Below the pieces are notes generated by a model. It worked only from the letters and a program-made list of their open reading frames with translations, was not told the origin of the DNA and searched no databases. A stretch of 64,000 bases of DNA, from assembly GCA_964475955.1 (NCBI GenBank), contig CAYYZY010000012.1:11385-75384 (forward strand). The letters are read 5' to 3'. Source of the DNA: DATKZH01 sp964475955. GTDB lineage: Bacteria > Planctomycetota > Planctomycetia > Pirellulales > Thermoguttaceae. Made by a program: the position numbers and the translations under genes. Shown piece after piece: positions 1-8,474 of the stretch; within the stretch, counting starts at the first letter, position 1, and each line of letters opens with the position of its first letter.

Positions 1-1
1 C

Positions 2-757
2 GCCACGGCCGGGGCGGTCGGCGCCGACTTCTGCTCCAACAATCGCAATGCGGAGGACGTGTGGCTGGGCGGAATCGTAGGGGTCGGCATCGCCACCATC
101 TTCGCCGGCGCCATGGCCTTGCTCACGGTGGCCGGGGCGCAAGGCCAACTGCTGGCCAACCTGGGCAGCGGCGACGTCACCTGGGGCCAGGTCGCCGACT
201 ACAGCTACGGCGGCTCGTTGCCGGTCGTCAGTGCCGGGCTCGGCAGCGTGATGCTCATCCTGTTTGCGATCGGGTCGATGGCCCCCGCGTGCTTCTGCTC
301 GTTCATCATCGGCAACAGCCTCTCCACCATGCTGGGGAGCGACAAGACGCGCGTGCCGCTCACCCTCGGCGGGGCCACGATCGGCATCGTCCTGGCGGCC
401 CTGGGCGTGGCCGGCAACCTGGAACTGTTCTTCGGACTGATCGGCGCCTCCTTCGGCCCGGTCATCGGAGCCATGATCGCCGACTACATGCTCAGCGGCG
501 GCAAGTGGTCCGGGCCGCGTGCGGGCATCAGCTTCCCCGGCTACGCGGCCTGGCTGCTGGGGTTCATCGTCGGCGTGCTCAACCACCCGTGGATCGGAGT
601 GCTCCCCGGCTGGCACATGACCTCGGTCTACTCGCTGGTCGTCGGCTTCCTGGTGTACCTGGTTCTGGCCAGAATGGGCATGGAGCCGAAGACGGTCGAC
701 TTGCCCCATTTGTACGCTTCCGAGGGCGAGCCGAGTTCGGAAGAAGGGGCGGCCTGA
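2..757 (+). CDS. NCS1-family (cytosine/purine permease-like) transporter, C-terminal part
   Basis: The reading frame is already open at base 2, so the 5' end lies outside the window; the first visible residues read ATAGAVGADFCSNN. What is seen is a strongly hydrophobic protein with about six to seven membrane segments and glycine-rich turns. The blocks ADFCSNNR, ASFGPVIGAMIADYML and SGGKWSGPR resemble the second half of nucleobase:cation symporter-1 permeases, in which the GPxxGxMxADY stretch is typical. Such proteins sit in the inner membrane and import nucleobases or related compounds with a cation; the substrate cannot be read here. The last 20 residues are hydrophilic and end in an acidic tail. 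No partner gene follows; the next gene is 500 bp away. Confidence 0.7.
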   Translation, partial: ATAGAVGADFCSNNRNAEDVWLGGIVGVGIATIFAGAMALLTVAGAQGQLLANLGSGDVTWGQVADYSYGGSLPVVSAGLGSVMLILFAIGSMAPACFCSFIIGNSLSTMLGSDKTRVPLTLGGATIGIVLAALGVAGNLELFFGLIGASFGPVIGAMIADYMLSGGKWSGPRAGISFPGYAAWLLGFIVGVLNHPWIGVLPGWHMTSVYSLVVGFLVYLVLARMGMEPKTVDLPHLYASEGEPSSEEGAA

Positions 758-924
758 AACACGGTGCGCAACTCGTGAAAACGAGCCTGTCGATGGCGGC
801 ACGCCCTCCGCGGCGTTCCGCCGTCGTGGGGATTCCGCAACGGCACAAAGGCCGTTCAAGAAAGCCCCATCGCAGGCGAAAGATGCCCCGCCACGTGGCT
901 TGCTCGGATTGTTCCTATGGGCTC

Positions 925-992
925 GTAGTGACCCGATTCATCGGGTCCCGTCAGCGCGGAGCGGCCTCCGACCGCGTGAATGCGGTCACTAC
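925..992. repeat. Nested palindromic (cloverleaf-like) intergenic repeat
   Basis: The outer arms GTAGTGACC (925-933) and GGTCACTAC (984-992) are perfect inverted repeats. Inside are two more hairpins: ACCCGAT/ATCGGGT at 931-946 with a two-base loop, and GACCGC/GCGGTC at 970-987. The three stems would fold into a cruciform or cloverleaf, as in REP/MITE-like elements. The CCCGATxxATCGGG core recurs near 54588, which suggests a dispersed family. No coding capacity is seen. Confidence 0.6.
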
Positions 993-1135
993 AAACGTCG
1001 TATGAACAATCTGCGATAGGGGTGCCGGTTCCCGGCGACCGCGCACCCTCGGCTTTTCTGCTTTGCCTAAGTCGCCGATGTTCGCGCGACGCTGCCTCCC
1101 CCATTTGGGCCGTTCGGGGCGCCCTCGAACTTGCC

Positions 1136-1165
1136 TTGACCTGGCGGTTCCACCCGACATACCAT
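1136..1165 (+). promoter_or_regulatory. Candidate sigma-70-like promoter for the GT39-like gene
   Basis: TTGACC at 1136-1141 is followed after 18 bp by TACCAT at 1160-1165. It would give a leader of roughly 85 nt before the ATG at 1259. The match is moderate and untested. Confidence 0.3.
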
Positions 1166-1205
1166 ACCGTGCCGACTTCCCAGTAACGGTCCCCCAAACC
1201 CCTTT

Positions 1206-1222
1206 CCGTAATCCCATTACGG
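1206..1222. promoter_or_regulatory. Perfect 7-bp inverted repeat upstream of the GT39-like gene (possible operator or hairpin)
   Basis: CCGTAAT and ATTACGG are separated by three C residues, 37 bp before the ATG at 1259 and downstream of the candidate promoter. It is AT-richer than its surroundings, which fits an operator or a leader hairpin. It has no T-tract, so it is not an intrinsic terminator. Confidence 0.3.
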
Positions 1223-1258
1223 TAGTGGGCTCCTTCCGGTCAAGGCGACCATTGTCGG

Positions 1259-2542
1259 ATGAGATCCTCCGGTTTGAGGCAACTCGCCGTGGTGCTGCTC
1301 GTGGCGCTGGCCTTGCGCCTGGCGGCCGGTTGCATCTGGCAGGCGAGGCTGGAAGGGCGCTTTGGGTTCGGCGACAGTGAGAGCTACTGGACGCTCGCCC
1401 GGGCGATCGCCTCGGGCGAACCCTACGAGGTCGGCGGGGCACGTGTGTTTCGCACGCCGGGCTACCCCGTCCTCCTGGCCCCGCTTTTTCTGATCGCGGA
1501 GGGGGAGCCCTCGGTGATGTGGGCGAGGGCCGAAAGCGCGGTGTTCGGCACGCTCGCCGTGGGGGCCGTGTGGTGGCTCGCCCGGAGATTGTTCGACGAG
1601 CGCGCCGGGCTGGCGGCCGCGGCGATGGCCGCCGTCTATCCCGGGGCGATTGCCGTAAGCGCCCTGGTCCTCAGCGAGGCCCCCTTCTGTCCCCTGATGC
1701 TTTTGAACCTGATCCTCTGGACCGCGGCCTGGCAGGCTTGCTCGCCGCGACGCGCCGCCGCGTTGGCCGGCGCGGCCGGCCTCGCCGCCGGCGCGGCCAC
1801 CCTGGTGCGGCCCAGTTGGTTCTTGTTCGTGCCGTTGGCCGTTGCCGTGGGACTGTTCGCGGGCAAGCACCGGGCGCGGCACTTGGGCCTTGGCGCCTGC
1901 ATGGCGATCGGCCTGGCGGCCGCGATGAGCCCCTGGTGGGTCCGCAACGCCCGGCTGACCGGCCGTTTCGTGCCCACCACGCTCCAGGTCGGGGCCAGCC
2001 TGTACGACGGATGGAGCGCGCACGCCACGGGCGCGAGCGACATGACGTGGAGCGATCGGGCGACCGCGCGGTTCGTCCGGTCGCAAGAGGGACGTCCCGC
2101 CGGCGCATCCGCCGGGCACGCCAGCGAGGCGGAGTACCGACTCGACCGGCACCTCCGCGACGAGGTCCTTGCCTGGGCCCGGGCGCACCCGGGGCGCGTG
2201 GCGCAACTGGCGGCGATCAAGTTCGCCCGCATGTGGAACGTCTGGCCGAACGAGGCGGCGTTCTCGGCGTGGCACGTCCGGCTGGCGGTGTTGATGAGCT
2301 ACGTGCCGGTGATGGTGCTGGCGATCGTCGGGGCGATCAAGACGATCCATCGCGGCTGGCCGTACGTATTGTGTTGGTTGCCGGCCGTTTATTTCACGCT
2401 TCTTCACGTGGTCTTCGTCAGTTCGATCCGCTATCGCGAGCCGGCCGTGCTGGCCCTGATGGTCCTGGCCGGCGGGATGATCGGGGGGAGAATCAGCGGG
2501 CCGCGTGGGTCTCGTGCCTCGACTCAAGCTACGGGCTCGTAG
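1259..2542 (+). CDS. GT39/PMT-like membrane glycosyltransferase
   Basis: A 427-residue polytopic membrane protein. After an N-terminal transmembrane helix (about residues 8-26) comes a first periplasmic loop with FGDSESYWTLA and FRTPGYPVLL, the acidic-plus-PGYP pattern of ArnT/PMT-type polyprenyl-phosphate-sugar glycosyltransferases. Eight or more hydrophobic segments follow. The family moves a sugar from a lipid-linked donor to lipid A, protein or another envelope acceptor; donor and acceptor here are unknown. The start is the ATG at 1259; upstream frames are not coding-like. The last dozen residues (RGSRASTQATGS) are encoded by a repeat also seen near 28273, so the native C-terminus may have been altered. 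The AsmA-like envelope gene begins about 75 bp downstream on the same strand, and co-transcription is plausible. Confidence 0.65.
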   Translation: MRSSGLRQLAVVLLVALALRLAAGCIWQARLEGRFGFGDSESYWTLARAIASGEPYEVGGARVFRTPGYPVLLAPLFLIAEGEPSVMWARAESAVFGTLAVGAVWWLARRLFDERAGLAAAAMAAVYPGAIAVSALVLSEAPFCPLMLLNLILWTAAWQACSPRRAAALAGAAGLAAGAATLVRPSWFLFVPLAVAVGLFAGKHRARHLGLGACMAIGLAAAMSPWWVRNARLTGRFVPTTLQVGASLYDGWSAHATGASDMTWSDRATARFVRSQEGRPAGASAGHASEAEYRLDRHLRDEVLAWARAHPGRVAQLAAIKFARMWNVWPNEAAFSAWHVRLAVLMSYVPVMVLAIVGAIKTIHRGWPYVLCWLPAVYFTLLHVVFVSSIRYREPAVLALMVLAGGMIGGRISGPRGSRASTQATGS

Positions 2543-2548
2543 GTCGAG
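2499..2548. repeat. Short dispersed repeat overlapping the end of the GT39-like gene
   Basis: Bases 2499-2523 match 28273-28297 at 24 of 25 positions (GGCCGCGTGGGTCTCGT, one variable base, CCTCGAC). In this copy CTCGAC (2518-2523) and GTCGAG (2543-2548) form a hairpin. It overlaps the stop codon of the glycosyltransferase gene. Confidence 0.5.
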
Positions 2549-2615
2549 CCGTGCTGCGTTTGGGAAAAACGGATTTCGCGTTAGCCATGGAGGGGATTCT
2601 CCGATTATTGGGGCC

Positions 2616-5600
2616 GTGGTCAGGTTCTGTTGGTTCCTCTTCAAGTGGGGCCTGCTGGTCGGTTTGGCGGCCGCGCTGGTTGCCGTACCGCTTGTGTACC
2701 GGCACCTCGACGGCGAGGTCCGTCGCCGGGTGGAGCAGCATTTCGCCCGGCAGTATCCCGACTTGGAGGTCTCCGTCCGCTCGGCCGAGTTGGTCGAGGG
2801 GGAGGGGATTCGGGTTCACGGGGTGTCGATCGTCGACCCCTCGCTCACGGGACCGCGCGCCGAGCTGCTCCAGTTGGAGGAGGCGTTTCTCTACTGCCGC
2901 GCCGACCTGAACGCGTTGTTGTCGGGCGGGCCGGAAGTGCGCCGGGTGATGCTGCGCCGGCCGGTGCTTCGCCCCACGCGGCGGTCCGACGGAACCTGGA
3001 ACGTCGAACGACTCCTCAAGAAGCCCTCATTTGAAAAGCCCTTGCCCGCCGTGTGGATCGAGGGCTGCACGGTCGAGATCTTCGAGCCGTCGAAGGCCCC
3101 GCCCGCCGTGCTCACGCTGCGAAACGTCGGCATCCACTCGACGCCCTCCGAGGGGCCGACCGAGCCGGGCTTCGGCCCCCGCACGCTCGATTTTCGGGCG
3201 ACGCTCAACGGCGATTTCTTGCGCAGCGTCGAGGTCGACGGCCGGATCGATCCCGACGGGGGCGCGTGGCGCGCAACCGGCACCGTCGACGAGCTGCAAC
3301 TCTCGCCCGAAATGCGCCACGCGCTGCCGCGCGAGCTGGCCGCCCGGCTCCCCGTCCTCGACGTGCTGCGCGGCCTAATCTCGCTCGAGTTTGCCGCGGG
3401 GAGCGACCCGGGCCGGGCGTCGCCGGTCCGCTTCGAGCTTGCGGGCAAGATGACGGGCGGGCGGATCGACGATCCGAGGCTCCCCCGCCCGGTGACCGAC
3501 CTGACGGCCGAATTCCGCATCAGCGAAGACGAGCTGCTGATCGAGAACCTCTCGGGCGCGGCGGGCCCGTCGACGATCGACGTGCGGATGTTCCGCCTGG
3601 CGGGTTTCGAGTGGGGCGTCCCGATGTGGCTCGACGCCTCGGTCCGCGAGCTCGTGCTCGACGAGCGGCTCCGCGACATCCTGCCCGACGCCCTCCGCCT
3701 CGAGTGGGACAAGTACCTGCCCGCCGGCAAGATCGACGCCGACCTGCGCCTGCACTACGACGGCCGGCGTTGGGATCCCGACGTTACGGTCGACTGCCTC
3801 GACACGGCGTTCACCTTCCACAAGTTCCCGTATCCGCTACAGCATGCGCGCGGCCGGATCGAGTGGAAGGACAACGCGGTCGACGTCGACCTCGTCGGCC
3901 ACACCGGCACCCGGGAAGTCCACGTGTGGGGCCACGTGACCGATCCCCGGCCCGGATGCCCTTTCTGGTTCAAGGTCCGCGGCAGCGACCTGCCCATCGA
4001 CGAGCGGCTGTTCGAGGCCCTTCGCGGCAAGGCGCGCGAAACGGTCTGCGCGCTGAACCCGCGCGGAACGATCGACGTGTTCTTCCACTGCTGGCGTGAG
4101 AAGCCGACGGAGCCGGGCGGGCCGTCGCACAAGTACCTCCGGGTCGACGTCCACGGCGGCTGGCTCCGCTACGAAAGGCTCCCCTATCCGTTGAGCAACG
4201 TGACCGGCGTCATCGAACAGAACGACGACCACTGGGAGTTCCGCGACTTCGTGGGCGCGAACGACACGGGCCGCATCACCTGCGAAGGCGAGCTCGACCT
4301 GGCCGGGCAGGGCGGCCGGGGCGATCGCTGGGAGCTGCGTTTCGCCGGGACCAACGTACCGCTGGAGGAGGAGCTGCGCGACGCCCTCGGCCAGGCCGAC
4401 ATGCGCCAGTTGTGGAACGAGCTGAGGCTCCGCGGCATGGTCGGCTTCGACGCCACGGTCCGCCGGCTGCCCGGCGACCGGAAAGCCGCCCTCACGTTCC
4501 TCGAAGCCCGGCTCGATCCCAAGACCACGTCGATCGAGCCGGTCTGGTTCCCCTACCGGATCGAGAAACTCCAGGGCACGCTGGTCTACCGCGACGGCCA
4601 CGTGTCGTCGGTCGGCCGCGTTCGCGGGGAGCACCGGCGCACGCGCATGTGGGCTTCGGTCGCATGCGATTTTCCGGACGAGGGCACGTGGCGCCTCCGC
4701 CTTGACGAACTGTCGGTCGATCGCCTCGATCCCGACCGCGAGCTGATCGCGGCCCTGCGCGGCCGGCTCAAGGAGGCCGTGGAAACGCTCCACCCGAGCG
4801 GTCCGGTCAACCTCCGCGGCGCGGTCACGATGGCCCACGACCGCAGCGCGGGCGACCGCATCGCTTCCGAGTGGGACGTGCGCTGCACGCTCCACCAGGC
4901 CGGTCTCGACTGCGGCCTGAAGCTGGAGAACCTCAACGGCAGCGTGACGCTGCGAGGGAACTACGACGGGCGCACGTTCCACTCCCGAGGCGAGCTGGAC
5001 CTCGACTCGCTCGCGTGCCACGGCATCCAGTTCGGCCAGATCAAGGGGCCGCTGGAGATACGCGACGACCTGGTGCTGCTCGGGTCGTCGGTCCGGCGGC
5101 GGCCCGGCGAGCCCGACCGCAAGATCACCGCCGACCTTTTCGGGGGGACGTTTTGCGGCAGCGGCTGGGTGAAGATCTGCGAACAGCCCGAGTACCAACT
5201 GCACGCCACGCTTTCCGACGGCGACCTGACCACGTTCGCCCAGGACGTCGTCCCCGGACGGCAGAACCTGCGCGGCCGCATCAACGCCTGGGTCCGCCTG
5301 GGAGGGATGGGGCGAAGCCTCAACGGTTTGGGCGGCTTCGGGCGGATCGAGCTTCGCAACGCCGACATCTACGAGCTGCCCTTGATGATCGCCCTGTTGA
5401 AGATTCTCCGGATGAGCGAGCCGGACCAGACGGCCTTCAGCACCAGCGACGTCGACTTCCAGATTCACGGGGGCCACGTCTACCTGACCGACATCACGTT
5501 CGACGGCGACGCCTTCAGCCTCGAAGGCGAGGGGATGGTCGACTTCGACAGCTCGATCCAGCTCACCTTCCGCACGAACATGGGACGGCGCGAGTGGCAG

Positions 5601-5846
5601 CTCCCCCTGCTTCGCGAGGCCTTCGGCAAGGTGAGCGAAGGGATCATGCAGATCCACGTCGGCGGCACGCTGCACAACCCGGTCCACTACCGCGAACCGT
5701 TTCCCGGGCTCAACGACGCCCTGCGACAGCTCCGCGCCGAAGTGCAGCGGGGCACCGGCGCCGCCCCCCTGTTTTCGCAGCCCGGGCCCTACGTCCAACC
5801 GGGCCTCCGCGCGCTGAACGGCTCGCGCAGACCGCACAGAAGGTAA
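2616..5846 (+). CDS. AsmA-like large envelope protein
   Basis: About 1076 residues if translation starts at GTG 2616. That start places a positively charged N-terminus directly before one transmembrane helix (WGLLVGLAAALVAVPLVY); the frame stays open upstream to 2505 but only through repeat sequence. The rest is a long beta-rich region of repeated strand-turn units (GRIDPDGG, LENLNGSVTLRGNYDG). The C-terminus (FQIHGGHVYLTDITFDGD, then LEGEGMVDFDSSIQL) resembles the AsmA C-terminal domain. AsmA-like proteins such as TamB and YhdP are inner-membrane-anchored periplasmic proteins linked to lipid transport and outer-membrane homeostasis. The role here is inferred from architecture. Length and single N-terminal anchor fit the family; no SurA- or TamA-like partner is nearby. 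Confidence 0.65.
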   Translation: MVRFCWFLFKWGLLVGLAAALVAVPLVYRHLDGEVRRRVEQHFARQYPDLEVSVRSAELVEGEGIRVHGVSIVDPSLTGPRAELLQLEEAFLYCRADLNALLSGGPEVRRVMLRRPVLRPTRRSDGTWNVERLLKKPSFEKPLPAVWIEGCTVEIFEPSKAPPAVLTLRNVGIHSTPSEGPTEPGFGPRTLDFRATLNGDFLRSVEVDGRIDPDGGAWRATGTVDELQLSPEMRHALPRELAARLPVLDVLRGLISLEFAAGSDPGRASPVRFELAGKMTGGRIDDPRLPRPVTDLTAEFRISEDELLIENLSGAAGPSTIDVRMFRLAGFEWGVPMWLDASVRELVLDERLRDILPDALRLEWDKYLPAGKIDADLRLHYDGRRWDPDVTVDCLDTAFTFHKFPYPLQHARGRIEWKDNAVDVDLVGHTGTREVHVWGHVTDPRPGCPFWFKVRGSDLPIDERLFEALRGKARETVCALNPRGTIDVFFHCWREKPTEPGGPSHKYLRVDVHGGWLRYERLPYPLSNVTGVIEQNDDHWEFRDFVGANDTGRITCEGELDLAGQGGRGDRWELRFAGTNVPLEEELRDALGQADMRQLWNELRLRGMVGFDATVRRLPGDRKAALTFLEARLDPKTTSIEPVWFPYRIEKLQGTLVYRDGHVSSVGRVRGEHRRTRMWASVACDFPDEGTWRLRLDELSVDRLDPDRELIAALRGRLKEAVETLHPSGPVNLRGAVTMAHDRSAGDRIASEWDVRCTLHQAGLDCGLKLENLNGSVTLRGNYDGRTFHSRGELDLDSLACHGIQFGQIKGPLEIRDDLVLLGSSVRRRPGEPDRKITADLFGGTFCGSGWVKICEQPEYQLHATLSDGDLTTFAQDVVPGRQNLRGRINAWVRLGGMGRSLNGLGGFGRIELRNADIYELPLMIALLKILRMSEPDQTAFSTSDVDFQIHGGHVYLTDITFDGDAFSLEGEGMVDFDSSIQLTFRTNMGRREWQLPLLREAFGKVSEGIMQIHVGGTLHNPVHYREPFPGLNDALRQLRAEVQRGTGAAPLFSQPGPYVQPGLRALNGSRRPHRR

Positions 5847-5942
5847 AATGCCCGCCACCCGCGCCGCCCCGAACGGCGGTTGCCGCGAACTATACTTGAA
5901 CGAAAGGCCGATAAGGATCGGAGCATAGACTACGGTCGCAAT

Positions 5943-6011
5943 GGTCGCTTTTCGCTCCGCGAGTGTCGTTGTTCGCTGGAGCGAACAGGCGTCTTTTCGC
6001 TAAGAGCGACC
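5943..6011. repeat. Palindromic intergenic repeat (copy 1, degenerate)
   Basis: The outer arms GGTCGCT (5943-5949) and AGCGACC (6005-6011) enclose the hairpin GTTCGCT/AGCGAAC (5971-5986). It shares TCGCTTTTCGCTCCGCGA with the copy at 8380. It lies between the AsmA-like gene and the small protein gene at 6089. Confidence 0.55.
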
Positions 6012-6088
6012 AACGGCACTCCCAAAGACGCCCATCGTGAGGCCCCAACTTCCCATCCGCTGAACTCTCCGTCGAGAGGAGAATGGTC

Positions 6089-6427
6089 ATGAGTCTCGGA
6101 CCGTTGGGAGGGATCGCGTCCAGCGCGGCGGCGTCGCCGTTGGCACAGAGCCACGGCTCCGACGTCGAGCGCGCCGCACAGGACGCCAACAGTCAGGCCC
6201 GCCGCACCCAAGCGGCCCAAAAGGCCGAAAATGCCGCCGGCATCGGCGAAACCGACGGCGAAGACCACGAGACGGCCGAGCGCGACGCCGACGGGCGCCG
6301 CCTGTGGGAAGAGCCGCCCCCGGGCCCATCGGACGAGGCAGCCGACGAGTCCGCCACCGAGCACGGCTCGCCTTCGAGCAAGGACTCCTCAGGACAGTGC
6401 GGCAACCTCCTCGACCTCTCCGGTTGA
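6089..6427 (+). CDS. Small hydrophilic planctomycete-type protein of unknown function
   Basis: 112 residues starting MSLGPLGGIASSAA. AGGAGA at 6077-6082 sits six bases before ATG 6089 and favours it over the ATG at 6083. The protein is rich in Ala, Glu, Asp and Ser, has no hydrophobic core, signal peptide or membrane segment, and should be mostly disordered with a central helix (about residues 20-45: SDVERAAQDANSQARRTQ). From memory, short proteins beginning with this MSLGPLGG motif recur in planctomycete genomes, but no function is known to me. It is followed by dapF after about 100 bp. Confidence 0.55.
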   Translation: MSLGPLGGIASSAAASPLAQSHGSDVERAAQDANSQARRTQAAQKAENAAGIGETDGEDHETAERDADGRRLWEEPPPGPSDEAADESATEHGSPSSKDSSGQCGNLLDLSG

Positions 6428-6533
6428 AGCCGCCCACGAGGGCGAACCAAGGTTGCCCGGCTCCCCCGAAAGCCGTAGAATCCTTCGTTCCATCGGGAAG
6501 CCGCACCCCCCCGCTCGCGCAAAGACACGACCC

Positions 6534-7388
6534 ATGCGTTTCACGAAGATGCACGGGGCGGGCAACGACTACGTCTACGTCGACTGCTTCGCTGAGCCCG
6601 TCCCCGACGACCCGGCCGACCTGGCCCGGCGCGTCTCCGACCGTCACTTCGGAATCGGCGGCGACGGCCTGATCCTCATCCTCCCCTCGGAGGTCGCCGA
6701 CGCCCGCATGTGGATGTTCAACGCCGACGGCTCCGAGGCCGAGATGTGCGGCAACGGGATCCGCTGCGTGGCCAAGTACCTTTACGATCACGGCATCTGT
6801 CGCAAGGAGTCGCTTCGCGTGGAGACGGGCGCCGGCGTGCTCGCGCTCGGCCTGGAGATCGACCGGGGCCGCGCGCGGCGCGTGCGCGTCGACATGGGCG
6901 TCCCCGTGCTCACCCCGGAGAACATTCCCACCACGCTCCCCGGCGACCCGGCGAGGCCGGACGGCGCGGTGGTCGAAGCCGCGCTAAAGGTCGACGGCGA
7001 ACGGCTGCGCGTGACGTGCGTCTCCATGGGCAACCCGCACGCGGTGACCTTCGTCGACCGGATCACCGACGACCACGTGCTCCGCGTGGGGCCGAGGGTC
7101 GAAGTCGATCCGCACTTCCCCAAGCGGACGAACGCGGAGTTCGTCGAGGTGATTTCGTCCAGCGAGGTGCGCATGCGCGTGTGGGAGCGGGGAAGCGGCG
7201 AAACGCTCGCCTGCGGCACGGGCGCCACCGCCGTGGGCGTGGCCGGCGTGTTGACCGGGCGGACCGAGCGGAAGCTCGTCGTCCACCTGCTCGGCGGCGA
7301 CCTGGAGATCGAGTGGTCCGACGACGACCACGCCTACATGACCGGCCCGGCCGTCGAAGTGTTCTCGGGAGAGTGGGACGGCGGGTGA
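6534..7388 (+). CDS. dapF: Diaminopimelate epimerase
   Basis: 284 residues, the normal length. It converts LL- to meso-diaminopimelate, the penultimate compound of lysine synthesis and a peptidoglycan cross-linking residue; it acts in the cytoplasm without a cofactor. Both catalytic cysteine motifs are present: EMCGNGIRC (Cys72) in the N-terminal half and LACGTGATAV in the C-terminal half. The substrate-binding blocks MHGAGNDYVYVD near the start, GGDG, and SMGNPHAV are also visible. ATG 6534 gives the canonical N-terminus MRFTKMHGAGND; the longer upstream frame reads low-complexity residues. No other lysine gene is adjacent. Confidence 0.95.
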   Translation: MRFTKMHGAGNDYVYVDCFAEPVPDDPADLARRVSDRHFGIGGDGLILILPSEVADARMWMFNADGSEAEMCGNGIRCVAKYLYDHGICRKESLRVETGAGVLALGLEIDRGRARRVRVDMGVPVLTPENIPTTLPGDPARPDGAVVEAALKVDGERLRVTCVSMGNPHAVTFVDRITDDHVLRVGPRVEVDPHFPKRTNAEFVEVISSSEVRMRVWERGSGETLACGTGATAVGVAGVLTGRTERKLVVHLLGGDLEIEWSDDDHAYMTGPAVEVFSGEWDGG

Positions 7389-7513
7389 GTGGGGAATGAT
7401 GAATTATGAATGATGAGTGGGGAGTGGGGAGTGGATGAGTCGGCAGTAGATGACCTGGTTCCCAAGCTGGAGCTTGATGGCGAGGGGGAAGCTGGAGCTT
7501 GGCGGCGAGGGGG
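7389..7513. repeat. Simple-sequence tract and tandem palindromic 25-bp repeat
   Basis: The first part (7389-7440) is built of GAGTGGGGA and GAATGATGA-like words. The second part has two 25-bp units (7464-7488 and 7489-7513) differing at two positions, each containing AAGCTGGAGCTT, a palindrome with a two-base centre. Similar G/A-skewed or complementary tracts occur near 14650 and 49901. The tract ends about 24 bp before the acyltransferase start codon. Confidence 0.55.
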
Positions 7514-7536
7514 AGGGGGAACGAGGGGAGAGGCGA

Positions 7537-8331
7537 ATGAGGATCAAGAGCCCCTTTCTGATGGGGATCGGCGGGCTGCTCACCACGACGGTCGTCCGGC
7601 ACTGGATGGGCACGCTCGACTACAAGGTCGCCTACTACGACCCGGCCATCGACCCCGCACTGCCCCTTTGCCGCGGCCAGAAGCTCTACCTCTTCTGGCA
7701 CGAGTACATCCTCTTCCCCTTCTACCTGCGGGGGCACTGCAACCTGGCCATGCTGTTGAGCCAACACCGCGACGCCGAGCTGCTCACCCGACCGGCGCGC
7801 CACATGGGCTTCGACGTCGTGCGCGGCTCCACGCGGCGGGGCGGCGCGGCCGCGATTCGCGAGCTTCTGCGCCGCAGCCGGACCATGCACTTGACGATCA
7901 CGCCCGACGGCCCGCGCGGCCCCCGGCGCCGCATGGCCCCGGGGCCCGTGTACCTGGCCTCGAAACTCGGCATGCCCTTGGTGCTTATGGGCTTCGGATA
8001 CGATCGCCCCTGGCGTCTGGGTACCTGGGACCGGTTCGCCATCCCGCGGCCTTGCACCCGCGCCCGATCCGTCGTCAGCCGCGAGATCCGCGTCCCCGGC
8101 GGCCTCGACCGCGAAGGGCTGGAGTACTTTCGCGCGAAGCTGGAGCGCGTGTTGACGCGGCTGACGCTCGAATCGGAGGCCTGGGCCGAATCGACCTGCC
8201 GCAAGCCGGGCCAGAGCCGGCTCTACGACCGCCGCGCCCGCCCTTCCGACCGCCGCGCCCGGCCCGCATCCGTCAGGACGTGCCGGGAATCGTCCGGCCA
8301 GCCGGCCCCGGCCGCGCGAAAGGCCTCGTAA
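7537..8331 (+). CDS. DUF374 lysophospholipid acyltransferase-like protein
   Basis: 264 residues. ATG 7537 (MRIKSPFLMGIG) is preceded by a GAGGGGAGAGG stretch, and the codons further upstream are repeat-derived. FWHEYILFPFY supplies the histidine/acidic pair of the acyltransferase active site, followed by LLSQHRDAELL, the spaced GSTRRGGAAAIRELL and TPDGPRGPRR blocks, and ASKLGMPLVLMGFGYDRPW. Proteins of this family transfer an acyl chain in lipid A or phospholipid assembly at the inner membrane; planctomycete members are not characterised to my knowledge. The N-terminus holds one weak hydrophobic segment. The C-terminal 35 residues are Arg/Pro-rich and probably disordered. Confidence 0.75.
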   Translation: MRIKSPFLMGIGGLLTTTVVRHWMGTLDYKVAYYDPAIDPALPLCRGQKLYLFWHEYILFPFYLRGHCNLAMLLSQHRDAELLTRPARHMGFDVVRGSTRRGGAAAIRELLRRSRTMHLTITPDGPRGPRRRMAPGPVYLASKLGMPLVLMGFGYDRPWRLGTWDRFAIPRPCTRARSVVSREIRVPGGLDREGLEYFRAKLERVLTRLTLESEAWAESTCRKPGQSRLYDRRARPSDRRARPASVRTCRESSGQPAPAARKAS

Positions 8332-8384
8332 GGAGCCACTCCGGCGGTAGGCAGCGTCGCATCCATGTGCGCGGCAATAGTCGC

Positions 8385-8430
8385 TTTTCGCTCCGCGAAA
8401 AGACGTTTGTTCGCGGAGCGAACAACGACA
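8385..8430. repeat. Palindromic intergenic repeat (copy 2, best preserved)
   Basis: TTCGCTCCGCGAA (8387-8399) and TTCGCGGAGCGAA (8410-8422) are perfect 13-bp inverted repeats around a 10-nt loop. It lies between the converging acyltransferase and ribBA genes, where it could also stop transcription from either side. Related copies are at 5943 and 16441. Confidence 0.65.
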
Positions 8431-8474
8431 GACACTGCCCGGCCCTGCCTCCCTATCCCAATCCGTGGCGCCGC

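Larger units (their letters stand above)
758..1258. other. Intergenic region with a structured repeat and a candidate promoter
   Basis: No credible gene lies here; the open frames are GC-rich artefacts with basic, low-complexity translations. It holds a nested palindromic repeat (925-992), a possible promoter (1136-1165) and a perfect small palindrome (1206-1222) just before the glycosyltransferase gene. Confidence 0.6.
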
